This document shows, one piece after another, positions 1-5,986 of a stretch of DNA of 8,793 nucleotides; positions within the stretch are counted from its first letter, which is position 1, and each line of letters begins with the position of its first letter. The notes under the pieces are model-generated. The model was not told where the DNA came from. It did not search any database and worked only from the letters and a program-made list of their open reading frames with translations. The DNA lies in the NCBI GenBank assembly GCA_049314515.1, contig JBMOEY010000059.1, positions 1 through 8,793 of the forward strand. The letters run 5' to 3'. The position numbers and the translations under genes were made by a program. The stretch comes from RFQD01 sp049314515. Lineage in GTDB: Bacteria > Actinomycetota > Actinomycetes > Actinomycetales > Microbacteriaceae.

Positions 1-61
1 CAGGGGATAGAGCGCTGGTTTCCGGTACCAAAGGTCGGAGGTTCGAATCCTCTCGAGGGCA
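1..61 (+). tRNA. tRNA-Arg (anticodon CCG), 5' end outside the window
   Basis: This is the 3' four-fifths of a tRNA; about 12 nucleotides (the 5' acceptor strand and most of the 5' D stem) lie before base 1. The D loop is 2-9 and the 3' D stem GAGC is 10-13. The anticodon stem CTGGT (15-19) pairs with ACCAA (27-31), apart from one C-A mismatch at its base. The 7-nt loop holds CCG at 22-24, which reads the Arg codon CGG. The variable loop is five bases (32-36). The T stem GGAGG (37-41) and CCTCT (49-53) enclose the loop TTCGAAT. The 3' acceptor strand is 54-60 and the discriminator base is A61. No CCA is encoded. Seven T residues follow at 64-70. The identity is read from the anticodon and the fold; the missing 5' strand should read close to GCCCTCG. 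Confidence 0.93.
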
Positions 62-84
62 CGTTTTTTTCGTGGAGGTGAACG

Positions 85-957
85 ATGGATCTGCGCCACA
101 TCGCCATCGTCACCGTCTCGTACAACTCGAGTTCTCAACTCGACGCGTTTCTCTCATCGGTGCGCGAGACCTGCGGTCGCTCCCCCCGCGTCATCGTCGC
201 AGACAACGCGTCGAGCGACGTTGCGACAACACTCGCAATTGCGAAGCGCTATGACGTGGCCGTTCACCAGTTGCGCTCCAACGTCGGCTACGGTCAGGCG
301 ATCAACGCCGTTGTGGCCGATCTGCCGGCCTCGTTCAATGCGGTGCTGATTGCGAATCCCGATTTGTCTCTCGCCCCGAACGCGCTCGAAATCTTGTTCG
401 CCCGATTGACGAGTGAGCCGGATGCCGGTGCGGTCGGCCCGCGTATCCTCAACCCCGACGGCTCCACCTACCCGTCGGCTCGTGCGGTGCCGTCGCTATG
501 GGGCGGTGCCATGCACGCGGCTCTGCATCGAATCTGGCCTCAAAACCCGTGGTCAACGCGCTATCGACTCGACTCGCCGGAGCACGTCACCCTGCGCGAC
601 GTGGGCTGGTTGTCGGGGGCGTGTGTTCTGGTGCGACGCGCGGCATTCGATGCGATTCGTGGATTCGACGCGGCCTTTTTCATGTATTTCGAAGACGTCG
701 ATCTCGGCGTGCGGCTTGGCCGCGCGGGCTGGCGAAACGTCTATGACCCCGCGGCCGTCGTGACGCACATCGGCGGCGAGTCAACCAAGAGTGAGTCGAG
801 TGCAATGATTCGCGCGCACCACGCGAGTGCAGCGACGTTCGTTACCCGCCAACACCCACGTTGGTATCAGTGGCCGGTGCGTGCGATCGTGCGGGCAGGA
901 CTGGGCGTTCGTCAGGTGCTTGCGCTTCGACGGGCGCGTTCCGCTTCGAGCGAGTAG
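85..957 (+). CDS. WbbL-like GT2 glycosyltransferase (probable rhamnosyltransferase)
   Basis: The 290-residue protein is a GT-A fold family 2 glycosyltransferase that should transfer an activated sugar, plausibly from dTDP-rhamnose, to a lipid-linked acceptor at the cytoplasmic face of the membrane. It starts with IAIVTVSYNSS (residues 6-15) and has the nucleotide-binding stretch VADNASSD (38-45). It carries NPD at 91-93 in place of a classical DxD, the acceptor-side motif WLSGAC (175-180), and the catalytic-base region YFEDVDL (201-207), followed by H228. This motif set is typical of the WbbL / rhamnosyltransferase subgroup. I see no membrane segment; the C-terminus is Arg-rich. The ATG at 85 is well supported by GGAGG at 74-78, six bases upstream. 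The gene begins only 23 bp after the tRNA, so it lacks room for a promoter of its own unless that lies inside or before the tRNA. Its last 46 bp overlap the convergent GT2 gene. The substrate is inferred. Confidence 0.88.
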   Translation: MDLRHIAIVTVSYNSSSQLDAFLSSVRETCGRSPRVIVADNASSDVATTLAIAKRYDVAVHQLRSNVGYGQAINAVVADLPASFNAVLIANPDLSLAPNALEILFARLTSEPDAGAVGPRILNPDGSTYPSARAVPSLWGGAMHAALHRIWPQNPWSTRYRLDSPEHVTLRDVGWLSGACVLVRRAAFDAIRGFDAAFFMYFEDVDLGVRLGRAGWRNVYDPAAVVTHIGGESTKSESSAMIRAHHASAATFVTRQHPRWYQWPVRAIVRAGLGVRQVLALRRARSASSE

Positions 958-1943
958 CGCGCGATTGCGTGCGCGTCATCGAATCGCACGCTAATCGCGC
1001 GCCGAATGTTGCTCCACTTGCGCACCTGCCAGAACGGGTTGACGAACAGCCAGTGCAACTTGGCGCCCAGGGAGTAATCAGGGTCGCGCGCGATGCGTGG
1101 CGCATCCTTCATAGAGCCCTTCACTGCGCGCGCCATGGCGCCGGCCCACGAAAGGGACGAACGCTCTTGGCCGATTCGGCGGCGTCCGAGCGTCTCGTCG
1201 AAAATCCGCTTGCCATACTCGGCGAATGTCACATCATTTGAGTGTTCAACGGGGGCAAGCGGCGTATATGCCTTGGCGTAACCGCCGACGAGAACATCGT
1301 GTCCGAAAGCAAAGTCTTCAGAATACGAAATGTCCTGATACGGGATCACCGACAAGAGAAACTCGCGCGTCGTCGCGCTCGCGACATCCGAGTAGAACGA
1401 CCGCGCGTCGAGGTCAGCAACCGAGTCAATCGCCGCCAACTCAGCCGGCGAGAGTCGCTCGAGCGACACCCGGTCTCGGGGACCGCATCGGTCAAACACG
1501 GCCTCTATCTCGTATTTGAGCAGTGGCGGGCAGTGCGGGCGGGCGATGTGGCGCGCGACGACGGCCTGGGCAGTCGAACTCGTGAGCGGCTGGATCAAGG
1601 TGGTGAGCCAGTTCGCGCCCAGGGGAACGGCATCGTGGGACAGGTAGACGAGCACTCGCCCGCGCGCGAGTTGAGCGGCGAGGTTTCGCGTTCTTCCGTG
1701 GCCGAACTCGCTGTTGGGGATCTGATGTAACCGCAGCTGCGCTTCTCCGAGGGCGCCGACCCGAGCCGCGACAATGTCGAGCGTGGCGTCGGTCGAGCCA
1801 GAATCGACGACGAGCACCTCGAACCCTGCATCAGTATCCTGTTCTCGCAAGGCGTCGAGAATGCGGCCGAGGTAGCGCTCTCCATTGAACGTCGGGATAA
1901 TCACGGTCACGTCGAGGTTAGGCGCCGAGTTTCGCGCGGCCAT
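912..1943 (-). CDS. GT2 glycosyltransferase, rhamnosyltransferase-like
   Basis: This 343-residue family 2 glycosyltransferase (counted from the ATG at 1943) opens with VTVIIPTFNGERYLG (12-26). VVDSGSTD (45-52) gives the nucleotide-binding Asp. The stretch NSEFGHGRTRN (77-87) is characteristic of bacterial rhamnosyltransferases of O-antigen and cell-wall rhamnan clusters. LSHDA (101-105) replaces the DxD motif, and YSEDFAFGHDV (207-217) holds the presumed catalytic base region (E209/D210). A family-typical segment with HSND lies around 234-237. The Arg-rich tail shows no membrane helix. A GTG at 1958 would add five residues and overlap the upstream gene by 11 bp, but it has no Shine-Dalgarno. 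The ATG at 1943 has AGGTGG at 1955-1960 with a long 11-base spacing, and I prefer it. It is the last gene of the minus-strand run and ends inside the plus-strand WbbL-like gene. Transfer of rhamnose is an inference from the motifs. Confidence 0.88.
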   Translation of the reverse strand: MAARNSAPNLDVTVIIPTFNGERYLGRILDALREQDTDAGFEVLVVDSGSTDATLDIVAARVGALGEAQLRLHQIPNSEFGHGRTRNLAAQLARGRVLVYLSHDAVPLGANWLTTLIQPLTSSTAQAVVARHIARPHCPPLLKYEIEAVFDRCGPRDRVSLERLSPAELAAIDSVADLDARSFYSDVASATTREFLLSVIPYQDISYSEDFAFGHDVLVGGYAKAYTPLAPVEHSNDVTFAEYGKRIFDETLGRRRIGQERSSLSWAGAMARAVKGSMKDAPRIARDPDYSLGAKLHWLFVNPFWQVRKWSNIRRAISVRFDDAHAIARYSLEAERARRSAST

Positions 1944-1947
1944 TGCC

Positions 1948-3231
1948 CTACTTGCCACCTGACATCACACGTGTGAACGCCTCCATGAATTGCACGCCCG
2001 AATCTTTCCAGCCGGCATCGCCGAATGACGCCGCAATCGTGCGCGAATTCTCAACTTGATCGGGCCGCTCCAAGGCGGTTATGAGTGCGCGCGACATCAC
2101 CTTCGGACTCAACGGAACGTAGATGACATGTGGATTGTTGTTGAGTGCGACACGTGTGTAGTCCGCGTCATTGATGACTGGTTGCACACCGCATGACATC
2201 ACTTCAAACGGGAAAAGCGAGGCACTCGACAACGAGATAGACAAGGCCGCGGCGCACCGGTTGTAGAGAGAGGAGAGCTCTCGCACATCCAATGGCCCAT
2301 GATTCACATACGGAAAAGGTATGTCGTAAGACGACATGTCCCACCCAGCGATGTGAATTGTGACCTCGGGTCGCTGGCGGTGAAAATCCTCCAGCACGAG
2401 AAGCCCGAATTCAGTTGCGCGACGCCCCGTCGTGGGTCGTGCATAAAAGATAACGTCGTCGCGACGTTCGTCATTTGTGCGTCGATACAAGTCCGAATTG
2501 ACCCCGTAGTCGTAATGGTCAGCACGCATTCCGAAATCCCGCGTCAGCTTCTGCGAAAGCCAAGGCCCTACCGTGATGCCGTGGAACCCAAGCCGATACG
2601 AGTTCTCCGCAACAATGTAGTCGGAACCGGCGGGGTAAAAAACCGGTTCGAAATCTTGCACAAAGTAAATTCGCTTGGCGTTTCCGGAATATCGATAGGA
2701 CGCGTAAGCGGTAGCCCAATCGGAAGCAATCACGGCGTGATAGTCGCCCTCAATCCCCGTGTCGGGCGAGTACATGCGCATGTCAGCGGCGAGCGCGGGA
2801 TACGCCGTCGTGATGCCGAGCATGCGCCGAATCCCATCCACCGAGAATCGAGGAAAGGTGGGAGCCGAGTAGAAATAGAGCGTGAGATTGTGACCGGCGT
2901 CTTCAAGGAACTTCATGAATCGCCACGCATTGACGTGACCGCCGCTCGCCGCGCTCGGTGGGGAAATCACCCAGGCAATGTTGTACCCGTTCTTCGGTGC
3001 GCTAACCACACCGGAATTGAAGTCACGCGGAATGGTCCAATCGACATCGATGACGTCGTCGTGGAACACGCTATCGAGCGGCACACGCGCGAACCCACTG
3101 CGGCGACTCGCACGCCATTTCGCGACACGCCACCACAGTGAAAGCAGACCCTCGTGGCGCAAGGCATTGATGGCACGTTGCGTCCGTGTGCCACCCGCTC
3201 GACGCGATGGTGACCGAAAACTATCGATCAC
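1948..3231 (-). CDS. WsaF-like rhamnosyltransferase (GT4-type, GT-B fold)
   Basis: This 427-residue protein resembles WsaF, the beta-1,2-rhamnosyltransferase of the Geobacillus stearothermophilus S-layer glycan. Residues about 80-230 form the WsaF N-terminal domain: NIAWVISPPSAASGGHVNAWRF (84-105) has the glycine/histidine acceptor loop, and YFVQDFEPVFYP (189-200) is a hallmark of the family. Residues about 235-427 form the GT-B nucleotide-sugar domain with FYARPTTGRR (262-271), IAGWD (294-298) and FPFEVMSCG (340-348). E343 matches the second Glu of the GT4 EX7E motif, while the first Glu is a serine here (S335). The Arg-rich N-terminus of about 50 residues lies before the recognised domain. 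The start is GTG at 3231; no in-frame ATG occurs before the conserved region, and GAGGG some 12 bases upstream is a poor ribosome site. A few lines hand-counted average about 53% GC, below the genes around it. It follows a 180-bp spacer. Confidence 0.85.
   Translation of the reverse strand: MIDSFRSPSRRAGGTRTQRAINALRHEGLLSLWWRVAKWRASRRSGFARVPLDSVFHDDVIDVDWTIPRDFNSGVVSAPKNGYNIAWVISPPSAASGGHVNAWRFMKFLEDAGHNLTLYFYSAPTFPRFSVDGIRRMLGITTAYPALAADMRMYSPDTGIEGDYHAVIASDWATAYASYRYSGNAKRIYFVQDFEPVFYPAGSDYIVAENSYRLGFHGITVGPWLSQKLTRDFGMRADHYDYGVNSDLYRRTNDERRDDVIFYARPTTGRRATEFGLLVLEDFHRQRPEVTIHIAGWDMSSYDIPFPYVNHGPLDVRELSSLYNRCAAALSISLSSASLFPFEVMSCGVQPVINDADYTRVALNNNPHVIYVPLSPKVMSRALITALERPDQVENSRTIAASFGDAGWKDSGVQFMEAFTRVMSGGK
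1955..1960 (-). promoter_or_regulatory. Shine-Dalgarno-like AGGTGG deciding the start of the 912-1943 gene
   Basis: Read on the minus strand, AGGTGG lies 11 bases before the ATG at 1943, inside the last codons of the WsaF-like gene. The alternative GTG at 1958 falls within this motif and has no purine-rich site of its own. The spacing is longer than ideal, so the choice is tentative; translational coupling to the upstream gene (stop at 1948-1950) could make a strong site unnecessary. Confidence 0.35.
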
Positions 3232-3332
3232 GATGAGACAACGCCCTCAGTGTGAGTCATACCGCCGATGTGTTGGCGCAATCGCAACCCCGCGGGGCTC
3301 AAATTTAGGGGGACGCCCTCGAACGTGGCCAT
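3228..3332 (-). CDS. Possible 34-residue small ORF ahead of the WsaF-like gene
   Basis: In the spacer between the GT2 gene (stop 3412) and the WsaF-like gene (start 3231), an ATG at 3332 on the minus strand opens a 34-codon frame that begins MATFEGVPLNLSP and includes RLRQHIGGMTH. Its TGA (3228-3230) overlaps the GTG start of the WsaF-like gene as GTGA, the arrangement usual for translationally coupled genes. About 25 of 34 third positions are G or C, and GGAAAA precedes the ATG as a weak ribosome site. I recognise no family. A frame this short can stay open by chance in GC-rich DNA, so this may be a leader peptide, a decayed gene end or nothing. Confidence 0.2.
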   Translation of the reverse strand: MATFEGVPLNLSPAGLRLRQHIGGMTHTEGVVSS

Positions 3333-3411
3333 TTTTCCATTCTGATTCAATTGCTCTGGCACGTTGTGTTCAGCTGAGGTGCCCTGTGACAGACAGCCAC
3401 CTTACCCAAAA
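3232..3411. other. 180-bp spacer with palindrome, direct repeat and hairpin
   Basis: This is the only sizeable gap inside the minus-strand run, which is otherwise tightly packed. It contains a perfect 10-bp palindrome CCCCGCGGGG (3288-3297) and an 8-bp direct repeat ACGCCCTC (3241-3248 and 3313-3320). It also contains a hairpin at 3377-3402 and the possible 34-codon frame described separately. A TATGAC hexamer on the minus strand some 25 bases before the GTG at 3231 resembles a -10 box, but no -35 sits at proper spacing. The spacer could hold a promoter for the last two genes of the run or be the scar of a gene lost or inserted. I cannot decide between these. Confidence 0.4.
3377..3402 (-). 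terminator. Weak hairpin after the 3412-4392 gene; no U-tract
   Basis: AGGTG (3377-3381) pairs with CACCT (3398-3402), and inside a small internal loop CTGT (3384-3387) pairs with ACAG (3393-3396) around a 5-nt loop. This makes a nine-pair interrupted stem about 10 bases downstream of the TAA at 3412-3414. No T-run follows it on the minus strand, so it is not a standard intrinsic terminator. It may attenuate transcription, protect an RNA end or be meaningless. Confidence 0.2.
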
Positions 3412-4392
3412 TTACACCGGCTGGATGAGGTCGCGCGCGATGTCAGCAAGTCCCAAGCCGAAGTTGCGATACCGCCCCGTCGTGCGCTCCCGCAAGACGG
3501 GCCTGATTCGACGCCATCGGGACGCGGGAAGGTTTCGACGCACGGTTTCGTGTGCAAACTTCTCGAGCGCGATAGGTCGAGCCGACGCGGAATCAGCAAA
3601 CACAGGATGGGAGACCATTTGTTGTGCCCGCTCATAGAGCCGTTCGTTGCGTTCGGTTCGCGGGAAAATCAGGCGCCCGACGTAGTGGCGAATATTCAAC
3701 TTGGCTGCACCAATTTGGTTTCCGCCATGTTGGCGGTACTCGACCAGAGTCTCTTCGAGACAATCCACGCGCCCCGTCACAGCAGCCACGATTCCTAACC
3801 ACTCGTCATGCACCCATGACGGCGGTAGTGGCATCGCGACATCGAACAGACTGCGCCGAAACAGCGTGCTCGCACCCGTCACCAGATTCCGTCGCATAAA
3901 GACTTCGAGGGCACGTCCCTCCTGAATCGACTTGATTTCCCTCGGGCTGACGTGATGGGCCGAAAACATGTCTTTGCCAAGTGGCTGGAGTTGGGCATCC
4001 ACCAGCATGAGGTTCGTGTGCAGCAGCGTGAGGTCAGGTCGAGCCTCGAACTCGGATGCCATGCGCGCAAGTTTCCCTGGTACCCACACGTCGTCTTGAT
4101 CGCACAACGCGACAAGGTCACTCGAACAGAGGGAAATGGCTTGCTCAAAGTTTTTGGTCACGCCGAGTGCCGGCGAATTTTCGCGAACAACGAGTGAGAT
4201 CGGAGTCGCTCTCCCGGAATTGAACGAGTCGAGTTCGGCTCGCACAATCCCAACGGTGCCGTCATTCGACGCATCGTCGGAGAGCACAATCTCGTGCGGC
4301 AATCGGGTTTGTGAAAGGATGCTCCGCACCTGCTCGGACACGAATCTCGAGCCATTGTGCGTGCACAGGGCAATCGAAATTGTCAGGCTCAT
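3412..4392 (-). CDS. GT2 glycosyltransferase (O-antigen / cell-wall polysaccharide type)
   Basis: This 326-residue cytoplasmic GT-A fold family 2 glycosyltransferase begins ISIALCTHNGSRFVSEQV (5-22). It has the nucleotide-binding stretch LSDDASNDGT (37-46) and the metal-binding motif CDQDDVW (97-103) with its DxDD core. WVHDEW (193-198) is a catalytic-base region, and YRQHGGNQ (219-226) near the end of the catalytic domain is a signature of this polysaccharide GT2 subgroup, in which many members are annotated as rhamnosyltransferases. The basic C-terminal tail of about 90 residues shows no clear membrane helix. The ATG overlaps the stop of the ketoisomerase gene as ATGA (4389-4392). No good ribosome site precedes it, so translation is probably coupled. 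Being fused transcriptionally to the amino-sugar genes, it is a candidate for the enzyme that transfers the 3-amino-3,6-dideoxyhexose. That is an inference from position only. Confidence 0.88.
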   Translation of the reverse strand: MSLTISIALCTHNGSRFVSEQVRSILSQTRLPHEIVLSDDASNDGTVGIVRAELDSFNSGRATPISLVVRENSPALGVTKNFEQAISLCSSDLVALCDQDDVWVPGKLARMASEFEARPDLTLLHTNLMLVDAQLQPLGKDMFSAHHVSPREIKSIQEGRALEVFMRRNLVTGASTLFRRSLFDVAMPLPPSWVHDEWLGIVAAVTGRVDCLEETLVEYRQHGGNQIGAAKLNIRHYVGRLIFPRTERNERLYERAQQMVSHPVFADSASARPIALEKFAHETVRRNLPASRWRRIRPVLRERTTGRYRNFGLGLADIARDLIQPV

Positions 4393-4820
4393 GTCGCGCG
4401 ACGCCCGGACGCTGCGACCTTTTCCACGAACTCGTCGTAGTCGTGAATGTAATCTTCCGCGTCATATTGATGTGATGCAAGTACCACGAGCACGGCGTCG
4501 TCCGAGTAGTCGTATTGAGCACCCCAGGTCAGAGGCGGCATGTGTAGCCCCAGACTGGGACGATCGAGGGTCACCACCTCGCGAACCTCCCCATCATCGA
4601 CCATCGCTTTGACGCTTCCGCGAACGCAAACCAAGAACTGATGGCATTGTTTGTGGGCGTGGATACCGCGCGGCTCGCCCTCGGGCACACCCGAGATCAC
4701 GAACATGCGCGCCGCCTCAAACGGCAGGGTTTTGCCCACTTCGGTCACGACCAAGCGTCCGCGTTGATCGACATGCTCTTGCAGGTCAATCAAGCGGGCG
4801 ATGTTCGCGTCAGATGGCAT
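4389..4820 (-). CDS. fdtA: FdtA/QdtA-type dTDP-4-keto-6-deoxyglucose 3,4-ketoisomerase
   Basis: This 143-residue single-domain cupin is of the FdtA / WxcM-like family. The enzyme moves the keto group of dTDP-4-keto-6-deoxyglucose from C4 to C3, producing the substrate for the neighbouring aminotransferase. Family signatures are RGIHAHKQCHQFLVCVRGSVK (51-71), where H54 and H56 match the paired catalytic histidines and R51 the substrate-binding Arg; HMPPLTWGAQYDYSDDAVLVVLAS (93-116), the second cupin strand block; and the terminal YDAEDYIHDYDEF (119-131). The length is normal for the family. The ATG overlaps the TAA of the aminotransferase gene by one base, and the stop overlaps the next gene by four, so all three should be translated together. 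FdtA yields the galacto and QdtA the gluco 3-keto isomer; the sequence read by eye does not tell which, so the symbol is provisional. Confidence 0.87.
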   Translation of the reverse strand: MPSDANIARLIDLQEHVDQRGRLVVTEVGKTLPFEAARMFVISGVPEGEPRGIHAHKQCHQFLVCVRGSVKAMVDDGEVREVVTLDRPSLGLHMPPLTWGAQYDYSDDAVLVVLASHQYDAEDYIHDYDEFVEKVAASGRRAT

Positions 4821-5941
4821 TAGAGCGCGCTCAAGGCTTCAGCGACTCGCGCAACTTCGGCGTCGGTCAATTCAGGGAACATCGGCACTGAGAAGATGCG
4901 GCCAGCCGCACGCTCGGTTGTCTCGAGAGGCATGTGGCGCGGCGAAAAGTCGGGCCACTTCTGCTGATGGTCTGGCACGGGATAGTGCACGTCGGTTTTG
5001 ATACCGGTGGCGTCAAGTGCCGCCCGCGCGCCAGCACGATCCGCCGTTTCGAGCACAGCCAAGTGTGCAATGAAGCGCTCGGTGGTCGTGTTGACGAGTC
5101 GTAATTCGTTGGCGTGGGAACTTGTTGCGAGTGCCGATTCGTACACGGCGTGAATGTCGCGACGGCGCTGATTGCCCGCATCTAGCCGCGGTAGTTTCAC
5201 ACGCAAGATTGCTGCCTGCAGCTCGTCGAGACGTGAGTTGCGACCGTGCGCCGATTCGATCGAGTACTTGGATGCCCACCCGTACTGACGCATCCGACGC
5301 ACACGTTCGGCGAGCTCAGCGCTGTTCGTCATGACCGCGCCTCCATCACCGAGGGCGCCGAGGTTCTTCGTGGGATAAAAGCTCGTCGTCGAAATGTGGC
5401 CAAAAGCCCCACCCATCGTGCCGTTCGCGCGGGCGCCAAGAGATTGCGCGCAGTCTTCGAGAACCGGGATGTTGTGCTTGGCGGCAACGATAAGAATCTC
5501 GTCCATCGGCGCGAGTGCGCCATACAGGTGAGTCACGACGATGGCTGCCGGCACATCACCGCAGCCCGCAATCGCGCGTTCGAGCGTCGCGGCCGACATG
5601 AGGTGCGTTTCGGGGTCGATGTCGACGTAGACCGGTTCGGCGCCGAGCAAACGCGTCGCGGTGGATGTGTACGCGCCCGCGTTGGCCACGGTGAGCACGA
5701 GGCTGCCGGGAATCACCCCCAGGGCGGCGAGGCCGAGCTCGAGCGCATCCGTTCCGTTTCCAACATTGATCGCGTGAGCGGTGCCGACGTAGGCCGCGAG
5801 TTCCGACTCGAATGCGTCGTGCTCCGGGCCCAGAACGAACCACCCGCTCGACACGACTCGCGCAATGGCCGCATCGAGTTCTGCCCGAATCGATTCAGTG
5901 CCGCGCTTGAGATCGTTAAATGGCACGGGCGCGAAAGTCAT
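4820..5941 (-). CDS. fdtB: FdtB/QdtB-type PLP-dependent sugar 3-aminotransferase
   Basis: This 373-residue member of the DegT/DnrJ/EryC1/StrS aminotransferase family is of the FdtB/QdtB kind. It should transfer an amino group to C3 of the 3-keto-6-deoxyhexose made by the adjacent ketoisomerase, giving dTDP-Fuc3N or dTDP-Qui3N. VPFNDLKR (6-13) and SSGWFVLGPE (31-40) are N-terminal family signatures. GNGTDAL (61-67) forms the phosphate-binding loop. LEDCAQSLGA (161-170) supplies D163, which pairs with the pyridine nitrogen. FYPTKNLGALGDGG (188-201) contains K192, the Schiff-base lysine. Y220-G-W and the HYPVP block (319-323) complete the active site of the dimer. The length is normal and no key residue is missing. 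Only the ATG at 5941 fits the conserved N-terminus. It lacks a properly spaced ribosome site but has a -10-like hexamer placed for a leaderless start. The one-base TAATG overlap with the isomerase gene strongly supports a shared pathway. Confidence 0.9.
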   Translation of the reverse strand: MTFAPVPFNDLKRGTESIRAELDAAIARVVSSGWFVLGPEHDAFESELAAYVGTAHAINVGNGTDALELGLAALGVIPGSLVLTVANAGAYTSTATRLLGAEPVYVDIDPETHLMSAATLERAIAGCGDVPAAIVVTHLYGALAPMDEILIVAAKHNIPVLEDCAQSLGARANGTMGGAFGHISTTSFYPTKNLGALGDGGAVMTNSAELAERVRRMRQYGWASKYSIESAHGRNSRLDELQAAILRVKLPRLDAGNQRRRDIHAVYESALATSSHANELRLVNTTTERFIAHLAVLETADRAGARAALDATGIKTDVHYPVPDHQQKWPDFSPRHMPLETTERAAGRIFSVPMFPELTDAEVARVAEALSAL

Positions 5942-5947
5942 ACCCTA

Positions 5948-5953
5948 AGGCTA
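5948..5953 (-). promoter_or_regulatory. Candidate -10 box for a leaderless fdtB-type transcript
   Basis: On the minus strand TAGCCT (matching TANNNT) ends six bases before the ATG at 5941, so a start site at the usual distance would coincide with the A of the ATG. The gap between the dehydrogenase stop (5987) and this ATG is 45 bp and contains no ribosome site at normal spacing; AGGG stands almost against the ATG. Leaderless starts are common in actinobacteria. I see no convincing -35 element, so this remains a candidate. Confidence 0.25.
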
Positions 5954-5986
5954 CCCATTGGTTCGACCCGAGACGATGTGCGGAAC

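Noticed and set aside
64..70. T-run after the tRNA as an intrinsic terminator
   Set aside because: No separate GC-rich hairpin sits directly before it, only the tRNA acceptor and T arm, and a gene with a strong ribosome site follows at once; termination here cannot be claimed.
2299..3141. 280-codon plus-strand open frame opposite the WsaF-like gene
   Set aside because: It lies wholly antisense to a gene with clear family motifs, its translation is Arg/His/Val-rich with no recognisable domain, and it looks like a shadow of the real codon pattern.
3288..3297. CCCCGCGGGG palindrome as an operator or terminator
   Set aside because: A 10-bp GC palindrome is common by chance in GC-rich DNA, has no loop for a hairpin terminator and no T-run; it is kept only as a note on the spacer.
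2978..3637. 219-codon plus-strand open frame spanning the 180-bp spacer
   Set aside because: It overlaps two real genes at both ends, has no ribosome site and no domain; it does not explain the spacer.
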